A stretch of 64,000 nucleotides of DNA, from the NCBI GenBank assembly GCA_029747015.1, contig JAKOGI010002204.1, positions 1 to 64,000 of the forward strand, read 5' to 3'. Source of the stretch: Carnegiea gigantea (taxonomy: Eukaryota; Streptophyta; Magnoliopsida; Caryophyllales; Cactaceae). A model generated the notes under the pieces. That model did no database searches and had not been told where the DNA came from. It was given only the letters and a program-made list of their open reading frames with translations. Made by a program: the position numbers and the translations under genes. Positions 25,201-37,200 of this stretch are shown here, piece by piece (the stretch's first letter is position 1; each line of letters opens with the position of its first letter).

Positions 25201-28200
25201 AAGGAGGTTTCCCTTGCAAGCTCATTTGCAAATCTTTGACCCCTTTAAAGGTTTCCTTCTTTGTTTTGGGAAGCACGTATCCGCATCGGAATTTTTTGAC
25301 TTGCGATAACTTACAAAAGAAGGGGGAGATCTTGGTTGATAGGTCTTTTATATGCAAAGGGGATTTTCAATCAAGGATCACTTGTTACTTCATTGTGCGC
25401 TCGCTGCAGCACTTTGCGAACTTGCTTTCACTTTTTTGGGGCCTTTGGAAATTCGACTGCTTTTAATTCCATTGTTTCTTAGGTAACAAATTGAAGAAGG
25501 CGATCATGGTTGTACCTCATGTGATATTTTAGAGTATTTTGAGAGAAAGAAACCGAAGAGTTTTTGAAGGTGTTGAAACTCCTCATTAGCGCTTCGCTCG
25601 AAAGACAATTTCATCAAGACTCCATTTCTAGGATGACAAAAGTTTATCTCTTCCTCTTCTGAAATGGTAGACTATGTTGATAGTTTGCATTTTGGAAGTA
25701 CATAGTCTTTTGCAGGATGCTCACTCTAAATGCTAACATTTGATTATTGTTCATCAATATATTACATTTTCCTCATTAAAAAAAAAGAAAATTGTAACCT
25801 CATGAAGCTTAGCATTAGAAGGGTGCAATTCATACACTATAGAAGTGCCCAGCTCTCAACAATTTTTTTTTTTTTGGGGGGGGGGGTATGTTGGAATCGA
25901 TCATTGGGTTTGAAGTGGTAAAGCTCCCTACATTTGGCTTTCCCCACAAGCTATTCAAGCAAGATCCATACTAGGGGGTAATAATGTTGTACAAAGCTGA
26001 CAGTGAAATTATACTTGGAGCCTTTGCCCTCCCTTCCTCACCTAGTGCCCTACAAATAATGTTCTCCCGTAATATTATTTGGAAGTCCTCGCTCTAATCC
26101 AAAGCATGTGTCTTTGATTCAAACTATCACAAGAGGTGTGGTATGATAATTTGCAAAACAAAATCATGGTTAAGGTGCTTCATCTACAGCAGGAAATTGG
26201 AAACCATTTGATGTCTTATTGCTTTATAACTCATTTGCTAGAGCTCCTTCAGGACTACCTATCAATTGCTTGGACTTTCCTTGGATGATTGCTAGATATG
26301 CTACACTACATCACTGCCCTTCGAAGGTGCCTTCATCTGTTCCTTAGTTTATCTAATAATATTGTCTTTTCATCATTAAAAAGAAGGGCATAATGCAAAC
26401 TTCCATAATCCTCTCCAAGGACAACAGCATGAGAACTCCGATAGGAAGAAATTCACTAAGTCATAAGAAATCCAATATAGCACCAGAAAATAACATACCA
26501 TTCACCAAGACTATAAGAAATTTATGCGAATAGGATGTAGGAATTTCACTCAGCATTTTGGTATAATTCACTCTTCTTTTTCATTTTACTAATGAAAGCA
26601 GGCAGGCTTCAAGTGTTTGAACAGCGTGTGACTTTATCAACAAAGCGAAAAATCAAATATTCCTTTCCTGAAAAGGAAATTGCAAAAGTTGCTTGAAATG
26701 TGAAAAATCTACGCTCCCTACTCCTGCAATCCGCTGAGATAGTGTACTAGTGTACATACAAGAAGCATGCAGCCAGTCACGCTTTGATGGCAAGATCCTT
26801 AAAGATCCATGACGGTAAAACAGTTTTCAAGGTGACCATTTTTTTAAAAAAAAAAACAGCCAATAAGATTAACTTCAGAACCTCCAAACCTATCTGTTAT
26901 GTAGAAAAAAGAGAGGGGGAGGGAAAAGGAAGGGCCCAGATGAAGAGGTTTAGATTTGAGACACTTCACAGTGCCACTGCAGAATTTGAGACCAAAACAA
27001 AAAATATATATACTTGGGACAATTATAGAAGAATGTTCTCACTTTTGAGGGTAGTCCTTGACCAAATTGCATGCCATAATATAGAGCTCATTTGACTGAC
27101 CGAGTTCCATGGCAGCAGCTAAATGTACCAAAGTACACTTGAGATGGAAGGGGTCTTTTTCAAGCAACCTGAGATACATCCAAACAGATCAAAATCAAAT
27201 GCACTCAATGGCAGTAAAACATTAAGCGCACTGACAAAAACTCACTGAGAAGTTAGTTCGAAACATTTCTGGTATTCACCACACTGATGATAGTATTCAG
27301 CTTTACACAACAAAAGATCCGTGTTATTCCTCAGTGATCCCGTGAACGGTGAACCAGTAGGGCTATCAACTGTGGTTTCGTTCTCAAGGTCTTTAATTTT
27401 TGCTTCAATTACATTCTCTTTATCATGCTGAACACATCAACATGGACAAAAGCTAGTCAGCATCAAATGTAATATCTTCTTTGACAGACATCTACATGTC
27501 TTCATTACATTGATTTTCATCATGTAGTTCTGCATACTCACCAGGTCACAACAAACTTCAATAGACAATGGATGGTATCATATACATTAAAAAGTAACAA
27601 TTTGTCTTTCCTATCAAAAAAAAAGTAACAATTTGTCTTTCCAATGTTTACAGAGTGCGTCAAGAAGGCCCAAAACTTACCTTCTTTACCAGACAAGAGT
27701 AAAATGATGGAACCCAGCTGTCTTCGCGGGAAAATTGCAATGATGAAAGTAAAGAGGATTCTGAAAAGCAGAAAGAAACTGAAGTTTGAAAGAATGAAAT
27801 GGGAAAACATGACGAAGAAAATGTCTTGATGATCAAAAAGGAGTAACTTGAATGCTATTGAAGAACAAAAGCATTTTTTGGGACATTGTTAACACCCATC
27901 CAAAGTAGAAGGTTAGCAGTTGATATACCTTCCTCACATGTCAACATGTGATTTTCAATAAGATGCTCCAAAGCCTAAAATGCACCAAAAAGTACAGCCA
28001 TGAGATTTGTAAATTCTATATGATATATCCACAACAATTTATTTTTTTAGATAAGGATATCCACAACAATTATACAATCCATCTAACCACAACCTAAAAT
28101 AAATAGGACCTAAAATGTCTATCAAGATTTCAAGATTTATTTAAGAACATTGTATGGTTGGAACCAAGTTCTTACAATTTGACTTTTCGGATTCTGTTGA

Positions 28201-31200
28201 TAAGAATCATAGGATTATGCTAGAAAGCGTGAGGGCATGATGTTATTTTGTGAGTGCCCCTTTTGTGCATGGGTGATATCCCCTTGGCATCTTACTGATA
28301 CAAATTTTTTTATTACTCACTGAAAACAATTACAAAAAATAAATAAATAAATAAATAGGATCTAAAATGACTTAAAGTGAACAGATTGGGGAAAACTTGA
28401 AACTACAGGCAAAATCTAGCAGTTTCATGCATCCTTTGTTTGAATCAAACAACACAGTTGTCAACTAATGTCATGGTTTTCACCAGCATAGTACTATGAC
28501 TACTATCTTCCTTTTGAGGAAAGCAATGTCTCCAGCTTCTCTGTTCAGTTGGTGAAAGGTAGGGCACCACTCATGGTCATTGGAGGTTCGCAAAGGCCCA
28601 ACGGGCCTTGGGCCTCCGGGAGCCATTGGCATCTCTCTCACCAGCTGGATTTTCTTTCCAAAGACAGTGTTTTCTCTCTCTAGTTCACTTTTTCTCAGAT
28701 CTCTAGATCTCTTTCCGGTGGCTGGGTTTTTAGGTAATCTGTTCCTGGTTCCTGGCTGGCCGGACTTTTTTGTCACTGTCGCTGCTTCTGCCGCTGGATT
28801 TCTAGTCACTGGCGTATTTTCCACTCACCGGAAAGTTCGCCGGAAAAATTTTTCTGGCTTTTCTCTTCTCAGAGTAGGCCAACTGACCTGCTGGTAGTGT
28901 TCTTTCCTCTGTTTGGCTCTGGTGAGTTTTCAGCACATCAGTGTTGTTTCTGGCTGTCTCCTGCTTCTTTCTATCTCTTTCTGGGTGTTGTTTCTTTGAG
29001 GTTCCCAGGTTCTTTCCCGTAGTGCTGTTTGTTGAGGTGTTTTTCTGAGTTTCCTGGTTGTGAATTTTCTTCCCTTGATTTTTTCTTGGCCCTTCTTTGA
29101 GCCATTCTGCATGGGGACCTTGCTGAGGGTTGATGGTAAGTTGTTTGAGTTTTGTGGGGGTGAAGGAGGAGCTTTTCCTTTTAAGGTGTAAGAGGTGAGT
29201 AGGAAGAAGACTTCAGTCATCAGGCTTGGCGTTGATGAATTTAGATGATTAGCTAGGGAATTGGTGCGCTTCTATTATGCTAAGGGAGACCCACTTTGGG
29301 TGAGGACTTTTAAAGCGGGTAAGGTTGCTTATTATTGTAAAAAGATCCCTCGGTTGCTATTCTAGACAACATGTTCCCATCTCCTGGCCCAACCGGTTGC
29401 CTCGGTTAACGCGGTGGTTGTCAAGCATCGTCGCCGCCCGGCGAGTCGCCACCGTCTGCCTTGCCGGTGCCGTCAGCACAGTGCCCAGAGAGAGAGAGAG
29501 AGAGAGAAAGAGGGGGGCCGTTCGCTCACCGGTCTTCGTGGCTTGGGAATCGAACGCGGTCATCGGAGGAAAACCTAAGACCTGCTGGGCCTTAGGTCTC
29601 CGGGAGCCGCCGACTTCCCCTTCACCGGCCGCCGGTTGTTCTCTGCTCGGATTTTCGCGTGCATCAGGTGAATTTCTCAGATCTTGTCTCCGGGGGGTGG
29701 GTTTCTACTCTGTTGAAGTGACGGCTGGGCTGGTCGGCGGTTTCTGTCCCCGCCGGCTCCCTCTGTGCCGGCATATCAGTCGCCGGAAACTGTTTCGGCG
29801 ACCGGAGTCTCGCCGGATTTTCGCCGGCGCACTGTTTCTGAAGGCCTGTTTCGAGCACAGCCTGGAGGTGGCGATGGTTTTGATGGTGTGAACTCCGATG
29901 AGCCATTTCCACCTTGGGCTGGTGTCTTGCTCTCTCCTTTTCATCCGGCTCTGGTTTAGCAGGCAATATGAAGGGGGGATGCAAGAAATTTGTGGCTATT
30001 CAAAGTAAATCATTTGATCTCAGTGTGGTTGGGAATAAAGAGGACATTTTGAAAATCTCTGAGAATGGGAGGGGGAGGAGATTTTCCATTTTCTTGCCTG
30101 AACCAGTTGTCTTGTGGTTGGTAAGAGCTTGGGGTAGGTTTAGGAAGACTAAATCAGCTACTTGGTGTAATCAAATGAGGCTCCATTCCAGGATTTATAT
30201 GTTGGAATTCAAAAGCAATCATTTGGGGAAATTCTTGCAGCTTTCGGTAATCAAAGAAGCTATTAGAACTTTCGTTATTTTCCCAGCTGGTTGGAATGAA
30301 CAGGGCTGGATTAAAATATTTGATTCAATAGCTGAGATGGTGGGTCAGTCTCCCCTCGAGCCAGTATTGCAACCAAAAGGGTGCAACATGCAAGCAATGA
30401 AGTCTAAGAGTTTTGGGGTGGACCCAGTTCCCCAGTCGCCACGGCCAAGATGTTGCCCTCAGTGTGGTTTTGTTGGTGAACCAGCAAGTTTCCTCCGCTC
30501 CTATGCTGGTGTTTTGTCATCTCCTCCTTTGACTACTAACTTGAGGTTAAGCTCCTCAGCGGAACCATCCTCGTCACTAGAGGCTCAAGGGAATGGTGAG
30601 ATTCTTAAGTTAACCAGGAGAAATGGCAAGCACCTTGGGCAGGTTTATAGACGTCAACCAAATCAGGTCTATGTTCGTAGGAGCTCCCTGGGTTTAACCT
30701 CGAAGGAAACTAACAGAGGCACAACTACCAATGTGGAGGCAGCAGTAGCAAAAGGAGTCCCTGATGCCTCTCTGGCCTTGCTAGCTCTGACCTCTAGTTC
30801 TCTTTCAGTTGATGAGGTTGAGTGGGTTGATCCAGCAAGGCTGGAAGCTAATATCTCTAGTCAGCTTTATTTGGGCACACCCATGATTCCAATGCGGGAT
30901 GATTATGCTTCTCTATTAGTAAGGAATGAGCGGGTGAAGAGTGTTTATTCTTCGACCTATGCGCTATCTTCTCCCCCTTTGGCGTCAACTGATACGCCTT
31001 CCACTTCTTATTCTTGGCTCAAGGATATGATTGACCAACCTACTGCCTTGGCGGTTAATCCTCCTCTTTTTTCTGTGGGAAATCACTCTTCTCATTCTGT
31101 TGATTTGGGTCTTGGGGTTTTGGGTGGCGTTCCTTGTGACTTACCCAGAGAAATGGTTCGGGATGCACTTGCTATGAGTTTAGGAGCTCGAAATAGTGCA

Positions 31201-34200
31201 TCTGGTTCAGGGGCGATTGACAACAGGTGTGAGCATACTGGGCACCATGATTGGCCATTAGTGTCCATTGCGCAAACTAATGTTGAAGATGTGGAAACTC
31301 CTCTAGCCATTGATTTCTCCTTTCTGCAGAGTTCAAATGATTCGTTCTCAGTAGATGATATTTGGGATGGAGAAAATGTTAATTCTGGGAATGTGTCAAA
31401 ATGGGTGGCTTCCAAGCTCAAAAGTATTGCTGCCACTATTGGTGTGGCATTTTCAGGCTATGAAAGTGAAGTCATTCAGTTACTTTCTAGAATTGAAAAG
31501 AACAGTGTTGTGCCCAATCAGAGTGTGCAAAGGACACCTTCGGCAATCAGAAGGCAAAGAGAATTAAGGAGGCTGGAGTTTGGTGTGAACTATGACCGGG
31601 CAAGCGTTTCTTCTAGTGGGATGTTGGTTCTGTATGTTTAGGATGTTGTCTTGGAATGAGAGGGGCATCAATGATCTTCGCAAGAGATATGTCTTAAAAA
31701 TGATCTTCGCAAGAGAGATGTCTTAAAAAGTTTTCTGAGGGATTGGAAATGTGACCTGGTTTGTCTGCAAGAGACAAAGTTAGAAGAAGTCTCATCTCCT
31801 GTTGTTTGTAGTTTGTGGGGGAACTATTCTGTGGAGTTCGCTTTTCTTAAAGCGGAAGGCGCCTCGGGGGGCATCATAGTGATGTGGGACAAGAATACCT
31901 TCAACTTTGTGTCCTCTTCTCAGGGGGATTTTTCCATTACTTGCATATTTCAAATGGTAGAAGGTGGCTTCACATGGGCTTTTTCTGGGGTTTATGGTCC
32001 TCAAGACAGATCTGATAAATTGAGGTTTTGGGAGGAGCTTCGACGAACTAGAAATGGATGGCCTGGACCATGGTGCATAGCGGGAGATTTCAATGAAATC
32101 TTATATCCTCAAGAAAGGAGTTCGGGATTATGTCCAATGAATACTATGTTGGAATTTCACGACTTCATCAATTATGCAGCTTTAGTGGATCTTCCTTTGC
32201 GTGGGGGTGAGTACACGCGGTCTAGGAGTGGTGGAGGAGCTGTTTGCTCGAGGTTGGACCGCTTCTTGGTTTCTTTGGATTGGGAGGAACATTTCCCAGA
32301 CTCACTTCAGACTAGATTGCCAAGGCCTCTCTCAGATCATTTCCCAATATCTCTAGAGAAGGCCAAGTTGGAGAGGGGGAATGTTCCATTCAAATTCGAG
32401 AACATGTGGCTCAAAGTTGAGGGGTTCTCTAACCTTGTTAAAAAATGGTGGGAAGAGGTGGAAGTTGAAGGCTTTGCTAGTTTTGTGATTGCGAGGAAGC
32501 TTAAGTTTGTTAAAGAGGAGTTGAAGAAATGGAACAAAGAAGTCTTCGGGGGATATTAAGTTAAAGAAATACAAACTGCTGGATTATGTCAATGCGCTTG
32601 ATGTGAAAGAAGAATCTGATGGTCTCAGCACTGATGAAATTGAACAAAGGAGGGAGGCAAGAGAGGAGTTGGCAAGGGTATTGCACATGGAAGAAGTTTC
32701 TTGGAGGCAAAAGTCAAGGGCTCTATGGCTTAGAGAGGGAGATCGCAACACAAAGTTTTTTCATAGAACGGCCAATCTGCGTAGGAAGTTCAACTTCATG
32801 TCAGGGGTGGAGATTGAGGGGAATCGTTATGAAACAATTGATAGTATGAAAAGCTCTATTCATGGCTTCTACAAGAAGCTGTTCTCTGAAAATGAACCTT
32901 GGCAACCGAAAGTGGAAGGCTTATCATTGCCCTCTTTATCTACCGCTGCCAGGGAGGCTCTTGAGATGTCATTTGATGAAGAAGTCACTAGAGCTCTTCA
33001 TGATTGTTGTGGGGATAAGGCGCCTGGCCCAGATGGAATGACTATGGCTTTCCTTCAAGCAAATTGGGATTCGGTGCGAGGGGTTGTGTTGTCTATGTTC
33101 TCGGAGTTTTACACTAATGGGAAATTTGTGGCTAACCTTAATGCTACTTTCATAGGGCTTATTCCTAAGAGAGCTGATGCACAGAATATCAAAGATTATC
33201 GCCCAATTAGTTTGATTGGATGTATTTATAAGTTGCTCTCAAAGGTGTTAGCTCGTAGGCTGAGAAGTGTAATTGGGGGCCTCATTTCTGAATCAGAATG
33301 CCTTTCTTGGGGCAGACAGATTTTGGATGCAGTACTCATTGCAAACGAGCTTATTGACTCCAGGACCAAGTCAGGTAAACCGGGGGTTATTTGTAAGCTT
33401 GACATTGAGAAGGCTTACGACCATGTCAATTGGGATCTTCTCATTTACGTGATGAGAAGAATGGGGTTTGGGGAGAGATGGATTACTTGGATTCGCCATT
33501 GTATTTCATCTGCTTCTTTTGCGGTGTTAGTTAATGGCTCCCCTTCTCAATTCTTTTCTGCTTCTAGACGGTTGCGCCAGAGTGACCCTATCTCCCCTCT
33601 TCTGTTCTTATTGGTGATGGAATTGTTTACAAGAATGGTTAATTCGGCCGCTACAGCAGGGCTTATTTCTGGTTTCTCTGTAGGCCGGCTGAATGAATCT
33701 GCCACTGATGTCTCCCACCTTCTCTTTGCTGATGATACGATTATCTTCTGTGATAATATTTGCGAGCAAATAGTGAACTTGCGTGGCATTCTTATATGGT
33801 TTGAGGCGGCGTCTGGGCTAAGAGTCAATCTGTCAAAGAGTTCTATATTACCAGTGGGGTAAGTGGACAATATTCAATTGCTTGCAGGGATTCTAGGATG
33901 CTTTATTGGTTCTTTTCCATCATCTTATCTTAGTCTCCCTCTTGGTGCAAAATTTAAGGATAAATCCATTTGGGTACCTGTGATCAAGCGTTTTGAGAAA
34001 AGACTATCTGGGTGGAAATCAAAATCTCTCTCCAAAGGGGGGAGACTAACACTTATTAAAAGTGTTTTGGCGAGCATTCCAGCTTACTTTCTATCACTCT
34101 TCCCTCTACCAGTCTCAGTGACTAATAAGTTGGAAGCTATTCAGAGAAAATTCCTTTGGGGGTCTTTTGGTAGTGACTTTAAATTTCATCTTGTTAGATG

Positions 34201-37200
34201 AAATATGATCAAGAATCCCATAGCGGAAGGGGGATTAGGTGTTAGAGATCTTAGACTCTTCAATGAAGCATTGCTAGGCAAGTGGTTGTGGAGATACATG
34301 AATGAGAAGGATAGCCTGTGGAGAAGGATGATTAGGAGCAAATAGGGGGATAATGGTCTTGGATGGTATCCATCCAAACCAAGTGGTGCTTATGGGCAAA
34401 GTTTGTGGAGGTTCATTCACAAAGGATGGAGAAGATTTTTTCATCATTTTTCCTTCAAGGCTGGAGTCGGCTCTTCTATCTTATTTTGGCACAATCGTTG
34501 GTGTACGGAGGGCCCTCTGTGAGATAGCTTTCCCTCCCTTTATATGCTTACGGTGAATAGAAATGCTACTATAGCAGATTTTTGTCAACGTGGGCCTAGC
34601 ACTTTTGTGTGGTCTCCTGTTTTCATCCGTGATGCTTTGGTCGATGACACTATCCTTGTCACCTTTCTCAGTAAGTTGAGTGAGATTTCAATTCATGACT
34701 CTCCTGATGCGGTTACTTGGGATCTCAACCCTAAAGGTTTTTTCACTGTTAAATCTTATTATCTAAAGCTCCTCTCTAATTCTACCTTCGCTATGGAGTC
34801 TAGATTTTTGGGACGGTTCCCTTGGAAAATCATTTGAAAGAGTTTGGCTCCCTTAAAGGTGTCAGTCTTTGTGTGGGAAGCTTCGCATGGGAGCATTCTG
34901 ACATGTGATAATTTACAAAAGAAGGGAATTATTTTGGCGAACAGATGTTCTATGTGCAAAGACGATTTGGAGTCTCCTGATCACCTACTACTACATTGTA
35001 AATTTGCAAGGGCTTTGTGGGAGTTATCATTTAGTTGCTTGGGAGTCTCCTAGGTTATCTCGAATTCAGTGACGAATCATCTTTTGGCTTGGGAGAGTGC
35101 CTTTGATAGGAAAGTTAAAGAGAGAAGAGTCTAATTGATCCCACATGCGATTTTTTGGGCTATTTGGCGAAAGAGAAACAAAAGAGTCTTTGAAAGAGAG
35201 GAGACGCCCCTTCAACGAATTAAAGATACTCTTATCAAGACTCTTTTTTTCTGGGGTAGTGGGAACTTTTGTGATTCTTCTTTTGATGTAATTGATTTTG
35301 TGGATAGGTTCCATCTAAGGTGTACATAATCCTTTTATAAGATGCCTGCTTGCATCCTTCCCTTTGTACATTTTACAGTTTAATATATTTTACTCTTTTT
35401 CCTTATCAAAAAAAAGGTTGCTCATTATTGCAGTTGAGAAAGAACACCAGAGGGACATTCATTGTCTTCTCTAGGTTTGCTCACTCCAGCAGGTCGAGAA
35501 CCATCATTTTCCCAGAGGGTCCGAATGCTGATGGTTGGTTTGGGGTCACTAAGATTTTGAAAAAGATGCTGATTTTGAGAAACAGAAAGGGCATAACTTT
35601 ACCAAATGTGACATACCACGATTGTGAGGTCTTTTGTAAATAGGCGAACTTCCTATTCTAACGTTGTTCGTGGTAAATTGGGTGATGCTCATTCCAAGCA
35701 ACTAATGGGGTGGAGATCTAGGCCTTATCGGTCTTGGGACATATATGGGACATATATGCTGCTACTTTAGGAGATGAAATGCAAGCATGCATGTCAAGGG
35801 CTCTTTGGAAGAAGGGGTTGGGAGAACAGTCACATTCTTTGGGGAGGGAGGAGATTGCTTCAGGTCGGGCAGCTTTCAAGCGCACTCTTTTAGGTGGTTC
35901 GTCAAGAAAAGGCTTCAGATTCTAAGGGTAACAGGGACAGGGAATCACCCCCTTTTCTCAAAAACCTTGGATGCAGCTTCCCCTTGTGCAAATCAATTTC
36001 AGGCATTGAGAGATTTGTTAGATATTTATCCCAACTTTTATTCCAGCTCTTCGTCTTCGGGTTCTTTCTTTCCATCTTTTGTGCCTGAGTCGCTTGTTCA
36101 ACTTGAACAGTGGCGATGTCCATCACCTCACAAACAAGTTAGGCACACAAGTTTGTACTCTTGGAGGAAGAAAAATGGGGAGGAAAAGGTCACTCGTGTT
36201 AACAACTATTTTTCTCCCAAGGTGTCTAAATCATGGTAGGGTCCCTTTACAGCCATGGCAATTTACAAATCTAAAGCTCCCACCAAAGCATGCTTTGTTC
36301 TTTGGGCAGGCACGAAATGAAACTTTTTGACAACAAACATGCTTAAAAGAGGAAACTTCCAGTTGGCTAGTAGGTATCCCATGTGTCTTGGGTAGGAAGA
36401 GTCAGCAGACCACCTTTTTGTCCATTGTTAGTGGGATGGTCTCCACTTTGTGGCATTTGTCTCTTTCTTTTATGGGGGTTACCTATGTGTAGCCTCAAAC
36501 CATAAGAAATGTTTTGGTGGCATGGAGAAGAAGGTTAAAGAAGAGTCGGGTCCTAGATGTTTGGAAGTTGATATCTTTGGCTATTTGGTGAAGCACTTTG
36601 AAGGAGAGGAATGGTCAGTTTTTTGAGGGTGGCAAGGCCAGGACTACTGATGATTTCAAACTTTATTTCCTGAGAACTTTGTACAATTGGAATCGAGTTC
36701 TCAATCATGGCACAAAGTTGACTTTTTTGGATTTTGTCGATATGATTATTGTCGAAAGCCTGAGAGCATGGTGTTATTTTGTAATGGCCTCCTTTTGTAC
36801 ATGGCTGACATCACCTTAGTGTCTTCTTAATACAACTTTTGATTACTTATCAAAAAAAAAAAGTAATGTCATGGCTTCCTAAAAGCGCAGAATTTTCTTA
36901 AGATGCAGAAGGGAAAAGTTCATGGCAACCAAGTTTTCAATCTTGGATGCATACCTCATAGCATAAAGGATCAGCTTTGATAGCAGCTTTGTACCTGGAA
37001 AGATAAATTCTTGTTATTGGCAACTCATAACGTAAGCAATTCAGGATTACTTCAAGAAGTCACCACATAACCAATTTATTCGAAGAAAACGAAGTTGCCA
37101 AACAAATATGTCATCTAAAATATATATTCTCATTCTACCTATAGTTACCAGGAACGCTTCTCGCATCACTTAGTCGTGAATGTGGATCGCTAGTGATTCC

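Larger units (their letters stand above)
17675..27042 (-). other. APC6 intron 8 (9368 bp)
   Basis: Mostly nested transposons: a LINE tail split by two MITEs, one of which is split by a 4-kb hAT transposon, then two more LINE 3' fragments (24722-25789 and about 25920-26385). The stretches 17675-18060 and 26390-27042 show nothing recognisable. Confidence 0.8.
29340..35414 (+). mobile_element. Full-length L1-type LINE (copy B) nested in copy C
   Basis: Flanks AGGTTGCTTATTATTGTA (29322-29339) and AGGTTGCTCATTATTGCA (35415-35432) match at 16 of 18, both differences C/T. Order: GC-rich 5' UTR with GA repeat (29340-29967), ORF1, 1-nt gap, ORF2, 3' UTR, A8 tail. It is collinear with copy A and antisense to APC6. 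Confidence 0.93.
28482..36863 (+). mobile_element. L1-type LINE (copy C), internally deleted, host of LINE copy B
   Basis: Target duplication TAATGTCATGGTTTTC (28466-28481) against TAATGTCATGGCTTCC (36864-36879), 14 of 16. The 5' portion (28482-29321) is a T/C-rich leader with GGGCCTCCGGGAGCC-type sequence also seen in the other LINE leaders. The 3' portion (35433-36863) has ORF1-like and zf-RVT-like remnants and ends TTATC plus A11. Most of ORF1 and the whole endonuclease and RT core are missing. Confidence 0.85.
27975..36954 (-). other. APC6 intron 4 (8980 bp)
   Basis: Almost wholly LINE-derived: a short truncated LINE (28118-28348) and a LINE (28482-36863) that contains a second full-length LINE (29340-35414). 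All are antisense to the gene. Confidence 0.85.

Noticed and set aside
27085..27101. GTCAGT inside exon 8 as a splice donor
   Set aside because: Reading through gives conserved residues ([16 protein letters not shown]) and a good donor 58 nt later in the phase needed by exon 9.
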